NCBI RefSeq assembly: GCF_000311845.1
Contig: NZ_HE978575.1
Span: 270,715-334,714 of the forward strand
Reading direction: 5' to 3'
DNA: 64,000 nucleotides
Source of the DNA: Enorma massiliensis phI
Lineage (GTDB): Bacteria; Actinomycetota; Coriobacteriia; Coriobacteriales; Coriobacteriaceae
Position 1 is the stretch's first letter, and every line of letters begins with the position of its first letter. The notes under the pieces were generated by a model, which searched no databases, was not told the DNA's origin, and worked only from the letters and a program-made list of their open reading frames with translations. The position numbers and the translations under genes are program-made. Positions 45,252-53,397 of this stretch are shown piece by piece.

Positions 45252-45331
45252 CTTGCCGAGTGCTCCGCATAATCTTGCCGAAGTTACGTGATTTGCGACA
45301 TTCGATAAGTTTTTGCGGAGCACTCGACAAG
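45252..45331. repeat. Long nested palindrome upstream of the second aldo/keto reductase
   Basis: CTTGCCGAGTGCTCCGCA (45252-45269) pairs with 45314-45331 at 17 of 18 positions. Inside, CTTGCCGAA near 45274 partly pairs with TTCGATAAG near 45301. No protein is encoded. Confidence 0.75.
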
Positions 45332-45423
45332 ATAGTGAGCGGTATTGCGGAGAGGTCCCCATAGAAGACGAGATAATCATCGTCTGCTTGTTTTTGAGCC
45401 CTCCTCTGATGAAGGACCTTCTG

Positions 45424-45530
45424 GGCTGTTTTCGCATTGCGCCGAGCATGCATCTGGCGTATAGCGGCATATCGTCATAGACGCGGGAATAGCCGTGGCA
45501 TGCGAGCACAATGGAGCCAAGCACAAGCCA
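45424..45530 (+). promoter_or_regulatory. Upstream region shared with the first aldo/keto reductase gene
   Basis: This is the counterpart of 43252-43360: GGCTGTTTTCG, GCCGAGCATGC, TATAGCGGCATATCG, ATAGACGCGGG and CACAATGGAG in the same order. Common regulation of the two reductases is the simplest explanation. Confidence 0.55.
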
Positions 45531-45581
45531 TGCACTCGCGGCGCCACGGGTTACGGCGCGGGAGGCACAAAGGAGGTTCCC

Positions 45582-46445
45582 ATGGAGTACAAGACCCTTT
45601 CCAACGGTGTGAAGATGCCCATGCTCGGCTACGGCGTGTTCCAGATCGACGACGCTACCACCGAGCGCTGCGTTGCGGACGCCATCGCGAGCGGTTACCG
45701 CATGATCGACACAGCTCAGGCGTATGGCAACGAGCGCGGCGTGGGCGCCGGCATCAAGGCGAGCGGCGTTGCGCGCGACGAGCTCTTCATCGTGAGCAAG
45801 GTGTGGGTTTCCAACTACGGCGAGGGCAAGACCTACGACTCCATCAAGCAGTCGCTCGAGCTCCTTGGCGTGGATCAGATCGACCTTATGCTCCTGCACC
45901 AGGCCTACAACGATTACCATGCGGCGTGGCGCGACATGGAGCGTGCGTACAAGGACGGCCTCGTCCGCGCGATCGGCATTTCCAACTTCGATCCCACGCG
46001 CCTGCTCGACATCTGCACGTTCGCCGGGGTAGCGCCGATGGTCAACCAGGTCGAGACCCATGTGTTCTGGCAGCAGCATTACGCGCATGAGAACATGGAG
46101 AACCTCGGCGTAGCGCACATGGCGTGGGGTCCGTTCGCCGAGGGCGCCAACAACTTCTTCCAGAACCCGCTGCTCTCCGAGATTGGCGAGAAGTACGGCA
46201 AGTCTGTGGGCCAGGTGGCGCTGCGCTACCTCCTCGACCTCGGCGTCATCGTGATTCCCAAGTCTACGCACAAGGAGCGCATGGAAGAGAACTTCGACGT
46301 GTTCGACTTTCAGCTTTCCGACGAGGATAAGGCGAAGATTGCCGAGCTCGATTGCGACCGCTCGATTTGCTATGACCATCGCGACGTGCAGCTTATCGGC
46401 GGCCTGCTGAATCTTGTGAAGGGGCAGATTGCCGCGCAGGCGTAG
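45582..46445 (+). CDS. Aldo/keto reductase
   Basis: A 287-residue NADPH-dependent reductase. The tetrad residues are in MIDTAQAYGNERGVG (Asp, Tyr), FIVSKVWVS (Lys) and LMLLHQAYND (His). GISNFDPTRL and the cofactor motif VIPKSTHKERM are standard. AGGAGG lies six bases before ATG 45582, an optimal site. It is convergent with the LysR gene. Confidence 0.92.
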   Translation: MEYKTLSNGVKMPMLGYGVFQIDDATTERCVADAIASGYRMIDTAQAYGNERGVGAGIKASGVARDELFIVSKVWVSNYGEGKTYDSIKQSLELLGVDQIDLMLLHQAYNDYHAAWRDMERAYKDGLVRAIGISNFDPTRLLDICTFAGVAPMVNQVETHVFWQQHYAHENMENLGVAHMAWGPFAEGANNFFQNPLLSEIGEKYGKSVGQVALRYLLDLGVIVIPKSTHKERMEENFDVFDFQLSDEDKAKIAELDCDRSICYDHRDVQLIGGLLNLVKGQIAAQA

Positions 46446-46510
46446 GCGTGCAGCCGAAAGGCATGGTGGCATGCGCGCTCGGTATCGAGCGCGAGGCGAT
46501 AGTGCAGGAT

Positions 46511-46543
46511 AGGCGGGTGTCCTTCGGGTTGCCCGCCTTTTCT
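46511..46543 (+). terminator. Terminator after the aldo/keto reductase
   Basis: AGGCGGG (46511-46517) pairs with CCCGCCT (46532-46538), followed by TTTTCT. Confidence 0.8.
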
Positions 46544-46566
46544 AGTGCGGGAATAGGCCGATCGAA

Positions 46567-46614
46567 AATGATAAAACTAACCCGGTTAGTTGTATCACCC
46601 GGTTAGTTGTATCG
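46567..46614. repeat. Family-3 palindrome with a duplicated right arm
   Basis: AATGATAAAACTAACC (46567-46582) pairs with GGTTAGTTGTATCA (46584-46597) except for one base. The right arm is repeated as GGTTAGTTGTATCG (46601-46614). Compared with 42318, the G/C pair is replaced by T/A on both arms, so pairing is kept. Confidence 0.7.
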
Positions 46615-46725
46615 TATGGCGGGGCCGGAGCATGTTCCAGCGCTGCCTTGCGTACAATATCGGTCCTGCTTGGCCGCGGGTTCCATTGCTGCCAGGGTGT
46701 TCACCGGGCGACCTCGGCTGCGCAG

Positions 46726-47568
46726 CTACCGCCTAACCGCCTCGACGATATCCAGCACGGCCTGCGGCGCGTCGATCATGGCGACCACGTAGAACGTGGC
46801 GTGCGCGTCGGCGTCTTGGATGGGCACGCGCACGCGGTTCTCGTCGGGGTGGTTGAACTCGGATACGTCGGTGACAAAGCCCAGCACATCCGACGTGCGA
46901 ATCAGCTGTGCGAGCACGTTGGAATCCTGCTGCATGATGATTCGCGCGTTGGGCAGTGCCGCGCGCGTCATGTCGCCCCAGAAGCCGACGTCGGCGTTCA
47001 TGAGGAAGGTGCGCCCGTCGAGGTCCGCGAGCCTGACGCTCGTCTGCTGCGCGATGGGGTCCGTTGCCGGTGCGTAGATGAAGAGGTTCTCGACCATGAA
47101 CGGCACGCAGACCACGTTGGGCAGGCCGATGGGCCGCCGCGTGATTGCAAGGTCGGCCGAGCGGTCGAAGAGCCTTCTCTCGACTTCTTGCTCGTCATCG
47201 ATGGTTTCCGAGGTGAGCATGGTGCCCGGAAAGCGCTCGGTTACGCGTGAGGCGAGCCTCCAGACCGGTGCCGGTGCGACGGACGCGACGTTGAGCGTGC
47301 GGTTGGTTCGGGTAAGGTCGTCGAACGCATCGCGCATGCGGCGCTCCTCCGCCAAGATGGCGCGCGCGTGCTTGAGGGCGAGTTCGCCGGCCTCGTTGAG
47401 TTCAACATGGTTGCGCGATCGGTTGAAGAGCTCGCAGCCCAGCTCGCGCTCGAGCGCGCGCATGGATCGGCTCACCGATGGCTGCGAGGTGTGAAGCGCT
47501 TCGGCAGCGGCGGAGAAGGTGCCGGTGCGGGCGATGGCGTCTATTTGGCGAAGCTGTTCGAATTCCAC
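46726..47568 (-). CDS. LysR-family transcriptional regulator
   Basis: A 280-residue regulator. The N-terminal winged helix reads FEQLRQIDAIARTGTFSAAA, then LHTSQPSVSRSMRALERELG and LFNRSRNHVELNEAGEL. The effector-binding domain is full length (VASVAPAPVWRLAS... to VLDIVEAVRR). A GTG start at 47568 has AAAGG upstream and gives the canonical N terminus; the ATG further up does not. It is convergent with the reductase at 45582; its target is unknown but the redox genes on either side are candidates. Confidence 0.9.
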   Translation of the reverse strand: MEFEQLRQIDAIARTGTFSAAAEALHTSQPSVSRSMRALERELGCELFNRSRNHVELNEAGELALKHARAILAEERRMRDAFDDLTRTNRTLNVASVAPAPVWRLASRVTERFPGTMLTSETIDDEQEVERRLFDRSADLAITRRPIGLPNVVCVPFMVENLFIYAPATDPIAQQTSVRLADLDGRTFLMNADVGFWGDMTRAALPNARIIMQQDSNVLAQLIRTSDVLGFVTDVSEFNHPDENRVRVPIQDADAHATFYVVAMIDAPQAVLDIVEAVRR

Positions 47569-47868
47569 AGCGAGACCTTTCACGAGGCGCGTGCAACTGC
47601 TACACATTCTGCAACTATTCCCGCTGGATCACTGGGTTATGCAGCGAGAGAATAGAGGCGATAGGCGGCAATGCGATGCGGTGCGGCGCGGCAGCGCGAT
47701 GCGGGTGGCGGCAGCGCGGCGTGACGGCGGTGCGGCGGCAGCGCGGCGGAATGTTTTTGCACGCTGCGGTTCGTCTCCGTTGAGTGTTTTGAGCTGCCGG
47801 TCTGTCGTATTTGGGACAGGCTTGCGGCACTTTTGCATAGATTTGCTGTCGAATGGAGCTACCATAAA

Positions 47869-48013
47869 CAAAAGTCCGGCCAAAGGATCGGATTTTCACC
47901 TACCCCTGAAGTAGACCGTTTTTACGCGAGCCCGTGAGCAGGCATTTTATGGCGGGCTGCTCTCTGTATACATAGGGGTATCCCGAAAATCCGATCCTTT
48001 GGCGGGAGTTTTG
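47869..48013 (+). repeat. Family-2 145-bp inverted-ended element, copy 3
   Basis: The ends (47869-47897 with 47985-48013) match at 26 of 29 positions and share CCAAAGGATCG with copies 1 and 2. The core has AAGTA at offset 40, GCCC at offset 61 and TACAT at offset 100. The rest of the 47569-48223 gap holds a GCGGCAGCGCG-type low-complexity tract (47680-47750) and nothing else recognisable. Confidence 0.75.
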
Positions 48014-48223
48014 ATCCCGGCCTGCGCTTTGGATGCCGGACGGGGCCTTCGCCGCTGCGCCGAGGCCAGCTTTCCGGCCACGAATTGGAAGAGTGGGGCT
48101 TTCTACGGCGGCAAGGGCTTTGGGTGTGTCGACCGTGCCCCTGCGTCTTCAGTGCTCGGCGCTGTTTTCGAGCCGCTTGTTGGCGCATGTCCGAGCGACC
48201 ATCATCGTTTGGTTAACGGTCGC

Positions 48224-48982
48224 TCAGGCAAAGGACCAATCACGAGAGACGCTGTTGGCACCAAGCTCGAAGTGCAGCTTAGCGATGCCAAGGTCGATGT
48301 GCCCGCATGAGACGGCGGGCAGCGCCCGGGCGTGCACGGCGTGTTCGTCGGCGGCAAGCTCGAAGCGAAAGCGCTGCTGGTTGACGGCGGTGGGGGCGAG
48401 CTGAGCAGCCTCGAGACCAGCAGCGAACCAGGCGGGCGCCGTAGCGAGTTCCGAGCCGGCGGCCGTTCGGCCAAGCTTCTCGATCGGCTTTACCTTATGC
48501 GCAGCGCCGGTCTTTTCGCCATATCCGAGCGCGATGCAGCAGACGAACTTCTCGCCCGCCGCCACGCGCGCGGCACTTGCCTTCTTGCTATACGTGAGCG
48601 CCACCCAGCAGGTATTGAGTCCGAGTTCTTGCGCGAGTAGCACGAGCCGTTCGCCCGCATAGCCGCACGCCTCATCGAGGCCGGGGCGCGTGGGTCCTAC
48701 GAGCGCGATGTGGTTGCGCACGTTGCGAAACGACCCGTAGTGTGCGAGCCGGCCGTCGAATGCCTCGGGGTTGTCGAGGCAGAGTTGGATGGAAAGGCCG
48801 AGCCGCTCGTTCAGAGCGTCGGCCTCGGCCTGCAGCTGCGCGACGGCACCTTCCTCGATGGGCCGGTCAGTGAAGCTTCGCACTGAGTGGCGCGCGGCGA
48901 GGAGACTCATGAGGTCGGTGCGGTTGAGCGTGGCGATGTGTCGGTCGAAGGGGCTGGGCGGCGTGACGGTCGGTGCGGTCAT
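48224..48982 (-). CDS. Nitroreductase-family flavoprotein
   Basis: A 252-residue FMN-dependent oxidoreductase. The N-terminal LLAARHSVRSFTDRPIEEGAV is the family FMN-binding arginine/serine motif, and NTCWVALTYSKKA and CCIALGYGEK lie in the second half, followed by an APTAVNQQRFRFEL segment. It resembles the TM1586-type group more than classic NfsB. It overlaps the upstream ArsR gene by four bases (ATGA), so the two are translationally coupled. Its substrate is unknown. Confidence 0.88.
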   Translation of the reverse strand: MTAPTVTPPSPFDRHIATLNRTDLMSLLAARHSVRSFTDRPIEEGAVAQLQAEADALNERLGLSIQLCLDNPEAFDGRLAHYGSFRNVRNHIALVGPTRPGLDEACGYAGERLVLLAQELGLNTCWVALTYSKKASAARVAAGEKFVCCIALGYGEKTGAAHKVKPIEKLGRTAAGSELATAPAWFAAGLEAAQLAPTAVNQQRFRFELAADEHAVHARALPAVSCGHIDLGIAKLHFELGANSVSRDWSFA

Positions 48983-49617
48983 GCGGGTTCCTTTCTGGAG
49001 ATGGCCGAATGGGGTGAGGGGGATGAGCCTGCGGCAGGGGATGGGCCTGCGGTGGAAAGCTCCGCGGTGGAGGATGAGCCCGCGGAGGAGGATCCTGCGG
49101 CGGCGAAGGTCGCTGAAGTGGGGGATTTCGCGGCAGAGCGCGTCGCGGTGGAGGGCCCTGCAGCGGGAGAAGGGTTCGTGGCAGCGCGGCTGTCTGTGGC
49201 AGGGGAAGGGTCGGAGCCGGATTCGCTACACGCGTGCTTCCCGGCTTCTGCCCGCGCATCAAGTTCTTGGACGAGGCGTACGAATTGCTCAGCATGCGCG
49301 GTCACGCGAGCGAGCTGCGCCCAACGGTCGAGGCGAGCGCTTGCGTGGTAGTAGTTCTTCGTTCCCTGCTGATAATGATCGACGAGGCCAGCGTCCTGCA
49401 GAACCTTGAGATGGTGCGAAGTCGCGGGGTGCGAAAGCCGTGCAAGTTTGGCAAGATCGCCTACGCGCACGCCGCCGGGGTGCTCGAGCAGCGCCACGAA
49501 AATGAGCTGGCGATTCTCGTTGCCGAGCGCTACAAGCATGTTCCGGCAAGCGCTGAACTCGCGCGCGAGCTGCTGCATGGAACGCGCCGCTGCTTGCGAG
49601 CCGCAGATATCGCTCAT
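48979..49617 (-). CDS. ArsR-family regulator with a low-complexity C-terminal tail
   Basis: A 212-residue protein. Residues 20-110 are a winged-helix ArsR domain (LVALGNENRQLIFVALLEHP, RLSHPATSHHLKVLQDAGLV, QGTKNYYH). No cysteine pair for metal binding is seen in the recognition helix. Residues 128-212 are almost only Ser, Ala, Thr and Pro in short repeats, coming from GCGG-type DNA repeats. GGGAGG precedes the start. It probably controls itself and the coupled nitroreductase gene. Confidence 0.85.
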   Translation of the reverse strand: MSDICGSQAAARSMQQLAREFSACRNMLVALGNENRQLIFVALLEHPGGVRVGDLAKLARLSHPATSHHLKVLQDAGLVDHYQQGTKNYYHASARLDRWAQLARVTAHAEQFVRLVQELDARAEAGKHACSESGSDPSPATDSRAATNPSPAAGPSTATRSAAKSPTSATFAAAGSSSAGSSSTAELSTAGPSPAAGSSPSPHSAISRKEPA

Positions 49618-49651
49618 GGCGCCTCCCTTGCTCGGACGTTTATGCGGTACC

Positions 49652-49681
49652 GTTCAATGGTTCACAAAAGCGAATCGTTCA
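49652..49681 (-). promoter_or_regulatory. Candidate operator of the ArsR-nitroreductase unit
   Basis: Three GTTCA motifs (49652, 49660 and 49677; TGAAC on the coding strand) lie 35-65 bp before the ArsR start, over a TTGTGA/CATAAA promoter-like pair. The rest of 49618-50045 shows no gene. Confidence 0.4.
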
Positions 49682-50045
49682 CCGCATTGTGGGGCATCGG
49701 GTGCACGTTGTCATCATCGGGAAAGAAAAACGAGACCAATGAATGGCTATCGGGGAAGGCATTGCGGCAGGAATGCGTTCGGTCATACCGTATTCCCGCG
49801 AAACCCTGCGCTGGCCTACTGTTCGTGCGATTCGTGGTTTGCGTGTTATCACAACGCACTATTCACAGCGGACCCGTCAGCTGTTGTCCGCACCAGCATC
49901 TATACTTACATTTAGAGGGACATGCGAAGCAGCAGCGACCGCGTGCCGTCGCCCATGCGTTATCGGCGCCGGTGTTTGTGCTGGTAGCGCTGCTTGCGGC
50001 AGGCATGGATGTCGCCGTCTGCTTCGTCAACAAGGGGAGGGCATC

Positions 50046-51197
50046 ATGCAGTACCGCACGCTTGGCAACACAGGGCTCAAGGTCAGCGAGATCGGCTTTG
50101 GCGGCGAATGGATGGACGGCACGCTCGAGGAAACGATCGCCGTCACGCGCGCCTGCGAGGATGCGGGCATCAACATCCTCGATTGTTGGATGCCCGACCC
50201 CACGCGCCGCTCCAACCTGGGCGACGCGCTTCAGGAGCTCGGCAGTCGCGAGCGCTGGATTATCCAAGGGCACCTCGGCTCCACGTGGCAGGGCGAGCAA
50301 TACGTGCGCACGCGCGACCTCGACCAGGTCAAGCCCGCCTTCGAGGACCTGCTTCAGCGCTTCCATACCGACTACATGGACCTTGGCATGATTCACTACG
50401 TGGATAAGGTCGAGGAGTTCGAGCAGATTATGGCCGGCCCGTTCTGGGGCTACGTGCAGGAGCTCAAGCAGACCGGTACCATCCACCACGTCGGCCTTTC
50501 CACCCACAATCCAGCGGTGGCCAAGCTCGCGGCGGCCGAGCCGGGCATCGAGATGATGCTCTTCTCTGTGAACCCGGCGTTCGACATGATGCCCGCGAGC
50601 GATAACCTCGACGACCTCTTCGGCGATTACAGCGACGAGAGCCTCGACGGCATCAACCCCGATCGCGCGGAGCTCTATGCGCTCGCCGAGCAGGCGGGCA
50701 CGGGCATTACGGTCATGAAGGGCTACGCGGGCGGCCGCCTGCTCGACGCCGCGACCTCGCCGTTCGGCGTCGCGCTCACACCGGTGCAGTGCATCCACTA
50801 CGCGCTCACTCGCCCGGCGGTGGCGAGCATCATGGTCGGTTTCACCACGCCGGAGCACGTGGCCGAGGCCGTGGCGTACGAGACGGCAGGGCCCGAGGAG
50901 CGCGACTACGCAAGCGTGCTTGCCGGTGCGCCGCGCCACGCCTACTACGGGCAGTGCACGTACTGCGGCCACTGTGCGCCGTGTCCCAAGGGCATCGACA
51001 TCCCCACGGTCAATAAGTTTTACGACCTCGCGGCCATGCAGGCGGAGGTGCCGGATTCCGTGCGCGAGCACTACCGTGCGCTTGATGTGCGCGCCGACGC
51101 GTGCATCGCCTGTCATGCGTGCGAGGGTCGTTGCCCCTTCGGCGTGAAAGTGGCCGAGAAGATGGCGCAGGCGGCGGAGCTTTTCGGCCGCTGGTAG
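50046..51197 (+). CDS. Aldo/keto reductase with C-terminal 2x[4Fe-4S] ferredoxin domain
   Basis: A 383-residue fusion enzyme. The N-terminal 280 residues form an AKR barrel (RTLGNTGLKVSEIGFGGEW, HVGLSTHNPAVAK, VMKGYAGGR). The C terminus carries CTYCGHCAPCPKGIDI and CIACHACEGRCPFGV, two bacterial-ferredoxin-type cluster sites. The usual tyrosine of the tetrad is replaced in the region ILDCWMPDP, as seen in other members of this group, so the barrel may not use the standard mechanism. GGGGAGG precedes ATG 50046. Electron transfer in anaerobic metabolism is the likely setting. Confidence 0.88.
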   Translation: MQYRTLGNTGLKVSEIGFGGEWMDGTLEETIAVTRACEDAGINILDCWMPDPTRRSNLGDALQELGSRERWIIQGHLGSTWQGEQYVRTRDLDQVKPAFEDLLQRFHTDYMDLGMIHYVDKVEEFEQIMAGPFWGYVQELKQTGTIHHVGLSTHNPAVAKLAAAEPGIEMMLFSVNPAFDMMPASDNLDDLFGDYSDESLDGINPDRAELYALAEQAGTGITVMKGYAGGRLLDAATSPFGVALTPVQCIHYALTRPAVASIMVGFTTPEHVAEAVAYETAGPEERDYASVLAGAPRHAYYGQCTYCGHCAPCPKGIDIPTVNKFYDLAAMQAEVPDSVREHYRALDVRADACIACHACEGRCPFGVKVAEKMAQAAELFGRW

Positions 51198-51222
51198 CTC
51201 GATGGGTGAGGCTAGCTCGGTT

Positions 51223-52704
51223 TTACCGCTCCGAGACGGCGCCGCCCTCGACGCGCCACGTGCGCGCGGTGCAGGCACGCAGAAACGCATGGTCGTGGCT
51301 TACGAGCAGCAGCGCGCCGGGGTACGCGGCAAGCGCCCGCTCGAGGGCCTCGACCGAATGAAGGTCTAAGTGGTTGGTGGGCTCATCCATGATGATGAGC
51401 TCGGGCGCGCGCAGCATTCCAAGCGCTAGCATAAGTTTGCGCAGCTCGCCGGGGCTTGTTCTTCCGCCTTCGAGGATGCGGTCCGGTTCGGAGTTGAGCT
51501 GTGCCACGGTCGAGAGCACGCGTCCGCGCTCGGCGGGGGATAGTTCGGCCACGCGCCGCACAACGCGTTGCCGCTCTTCGGTTGTCAGTTCCTGCGGAAT
51601 ATCAAGGACGGCGAGGTCGGCGGCGATGCGAGGCTTCAGATAGCGCAGGAGCGTGCTTTTGCCCGCGCCGTTCGGCCCCACGATGCCGATATGGTCGGTG
51701 TTGCCCACGAACAGGCGCGGCACCGTGAGCACGCTGGGCCCGCAGGGTATTTCGGTCGCGTCGATGCGCAGAAGCGTCTTGCGCGGGCTCGGCCGCGCTT
51801 CGAGCCAGAGGTCGCCGTCGTAGCGCTTTTCGATGCGCGCTTGGTCGAGGCGGTCGCGCGCGGCGGCAACCCGTGCGTCCATTTGAGCGGAGAGCCTGCC
51901 CCGCGCGCCGTCCTGCCCGGTGAACTTGGCAAGGTCGATCTTACCCTTAGCGGAATGGTCCTTCGGGTCGAGGTGGCGTTTAGAGAGGCGCGCCTGCGCC
52001 CGCGCGGCTTCGTGCGCTCGGGCATCCTTTTCGGCAGCGAGGCGCGCCAACTGGGTTTTTGCCGCCTGTCGCTCTCTTTGGTTTGCCGTCCGTTCACGCT
52101 CTGCCTGTGCATGCGCTGCCGTGTAGCCGCCGGGCCGCCCAATGAGCTTGCCCGCTTCGAACGAGATGCAGCGGTCCGCGAGCGCATCGAGTAGGTCGCG
52201 GTCGTGGCTCACGAGGATACCCACGCCGGTGAAGCTGCGGAGCGCTTGGGCGAGTTCCTCGCGGGCTTCGTGATCGATATGGTTGGTCGGCTCGTCGAGC
52301 ACGAGCGCGTCGGGTCGCTGCCAAAGCGCAACGGCGACCTGCAGCTTTTTGCGCTCGCCATGCGAGAGCTCGTCGAAGCGCCAGGGCATCTCGTCGTCCA
52401 GATGAAAGATCTCTCGCAACCGCCGCGCTTCGCGTCCATAGTCGAGGGCAAAGTCTGCGAGCGCGTCGGGTGGGGTGTCCGTTTCTTGGGGGCAGAGCAC
52501 GCAGAAGAGGCCTCCCGTCACGCTGCCAGAGTCAGGCTTGAGCGCGCCAACCGCAATGCGCGCGAGCGTGGTCTTGCCGCAACCGTTGTCGCCCAGAAGG
52601 CCGCTCCAGCCTTGTGGGAAGGTGACATTTACGTTGTTCAGGATGGGTTCCGTGGCGCCAGGATAGGCGTAGCGCACGTTCGAAAGGGTAATCTGCATTG
52701 GCAT
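51223..52704 (-). CDS. ABC-F family ATPase
   Basis: A 493-residue soluble protein with two ABC domains and no membrane segment. First domain: GDNGCGKTTLAR, LSHGERKKLQVA, LVLDEPTNHID. A charged helical linker follows (residues 200-275). Second domain: GPNGAGKSTLL, TSPGELRKLMLALG, IIMDEPTNHLDLHS. This is the layout of ribosome-acting ABC-F proteins, some of which protect against antibiotics. The start at 52704 has AGGA upstream. Confidence 0.92.
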   Translation of the reverse strand: MPMQITLSNVRYAYPGATEPILNNVNVTFPQGWSGLLGDNGCGKTTLARIAVGALKPDSGSVTGGLFCVLCPQETDTPPDALADFALDYGREARRLREIFHLDDEMPWRFDELSHGERKKLQVAVALWQRPDALVLDEPTNHIDHEAREELAQALRSFTGVGILVSHDRDLLDALADRCISFEAGKLIGRPGGYTAAHAQAERERTANQRERQAAKTQLARLAAEKDARAHEAARAQARLSKRHLDPKDHSAKGKIDLAKFTGQDGARGRLSAQMDARVAAARDRLDQARIEKRYDGDLWLEARPSPRKTLLRIDATEIPCGPSVLTVPRLFVGNTDHIGIVGPNGAGKSTLLRYLKPRIAADLAVLDIPQELTTEERQRVVRRVAELSPAERGRVLSTVAQLNSEPDRILEGGRTSPGELRKLMLALGMLRAPELIIMDEPTNHLDLHSVEALERALAAYPGALLLVSHDHAFLRACTARTWRVEGGAVSER

Positions 52705-53034
52705 GTCTTCCTGGTAGGGCGTCGTGCTCGGTGCCATGGGACTCTTGGCGAACCGGTGTGGCCGCGGGTTGCGACGCCACAGTGCGGCTGCCGGCTACGA
52801 GCGCCAAATGAATAAGTGGTTGAACATGTCTAGCAGATGCGCACGGTACCTCGTTCCTCCTCGCCGGACCGATGGCGTCGCCACACGCGCTGCAGGGCCT
52901 CATGCCCTACTCGGTCAACGGCGCCAGTATACGGCCCTTCCCGCTCGCGCGCAATGCCAAAACTGTCGAATGGGGCTGCCTCCATTTGACATGCTTGTTG
53001 CCATTTTTCGATGCCGGTCCGTTGCCGCTTTTCA

Positions 53035-53110
53035 ATAAACTTTCATGCCGAAGTACGCAGTAAGGGACTGAAATCTCTTTCTTATTGCGTAATTCGGCAT
53101 GAAAGTTTAT
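53035..53110. repeat. Long palindrome with 30-bp arms
   Basis: ATAAACTTTCATGCCGAA (53035-53052) continues as a 30-bp arm matching the complement of 53081-53110 at 27 positions, with a 16-bp loop. The rest of 52705-53397 shows no gene or recognisable signal. Confidence 0.75.
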
Positions 53111-53397
53111 ATGAGAGGTTGGCCTGGCGTCACGTTGAACGCGTTTCGTCTGCCTGCGGTCTGCCGTGGCACTCGTTTGCACCGTAGCGTCCGTCCATGC
53201 CATGCGTATCAGTTTTATATTCACTCTTGCCTTGCGATTGAAAAGTTTCAAGCAGGGAGTGGCAGCGTAGAGGTGCCTAGAGTGAAGAGCTGCTTGGGCG
53301 GGTGCCGGAGCGCGATGGAGGTCTTCGCGCTTCAGGCCAAATGAAGGGGACCGGGCGAACGGCGGGCGTGCGGCGAACTCGCCGCAGAAAGCACCTG

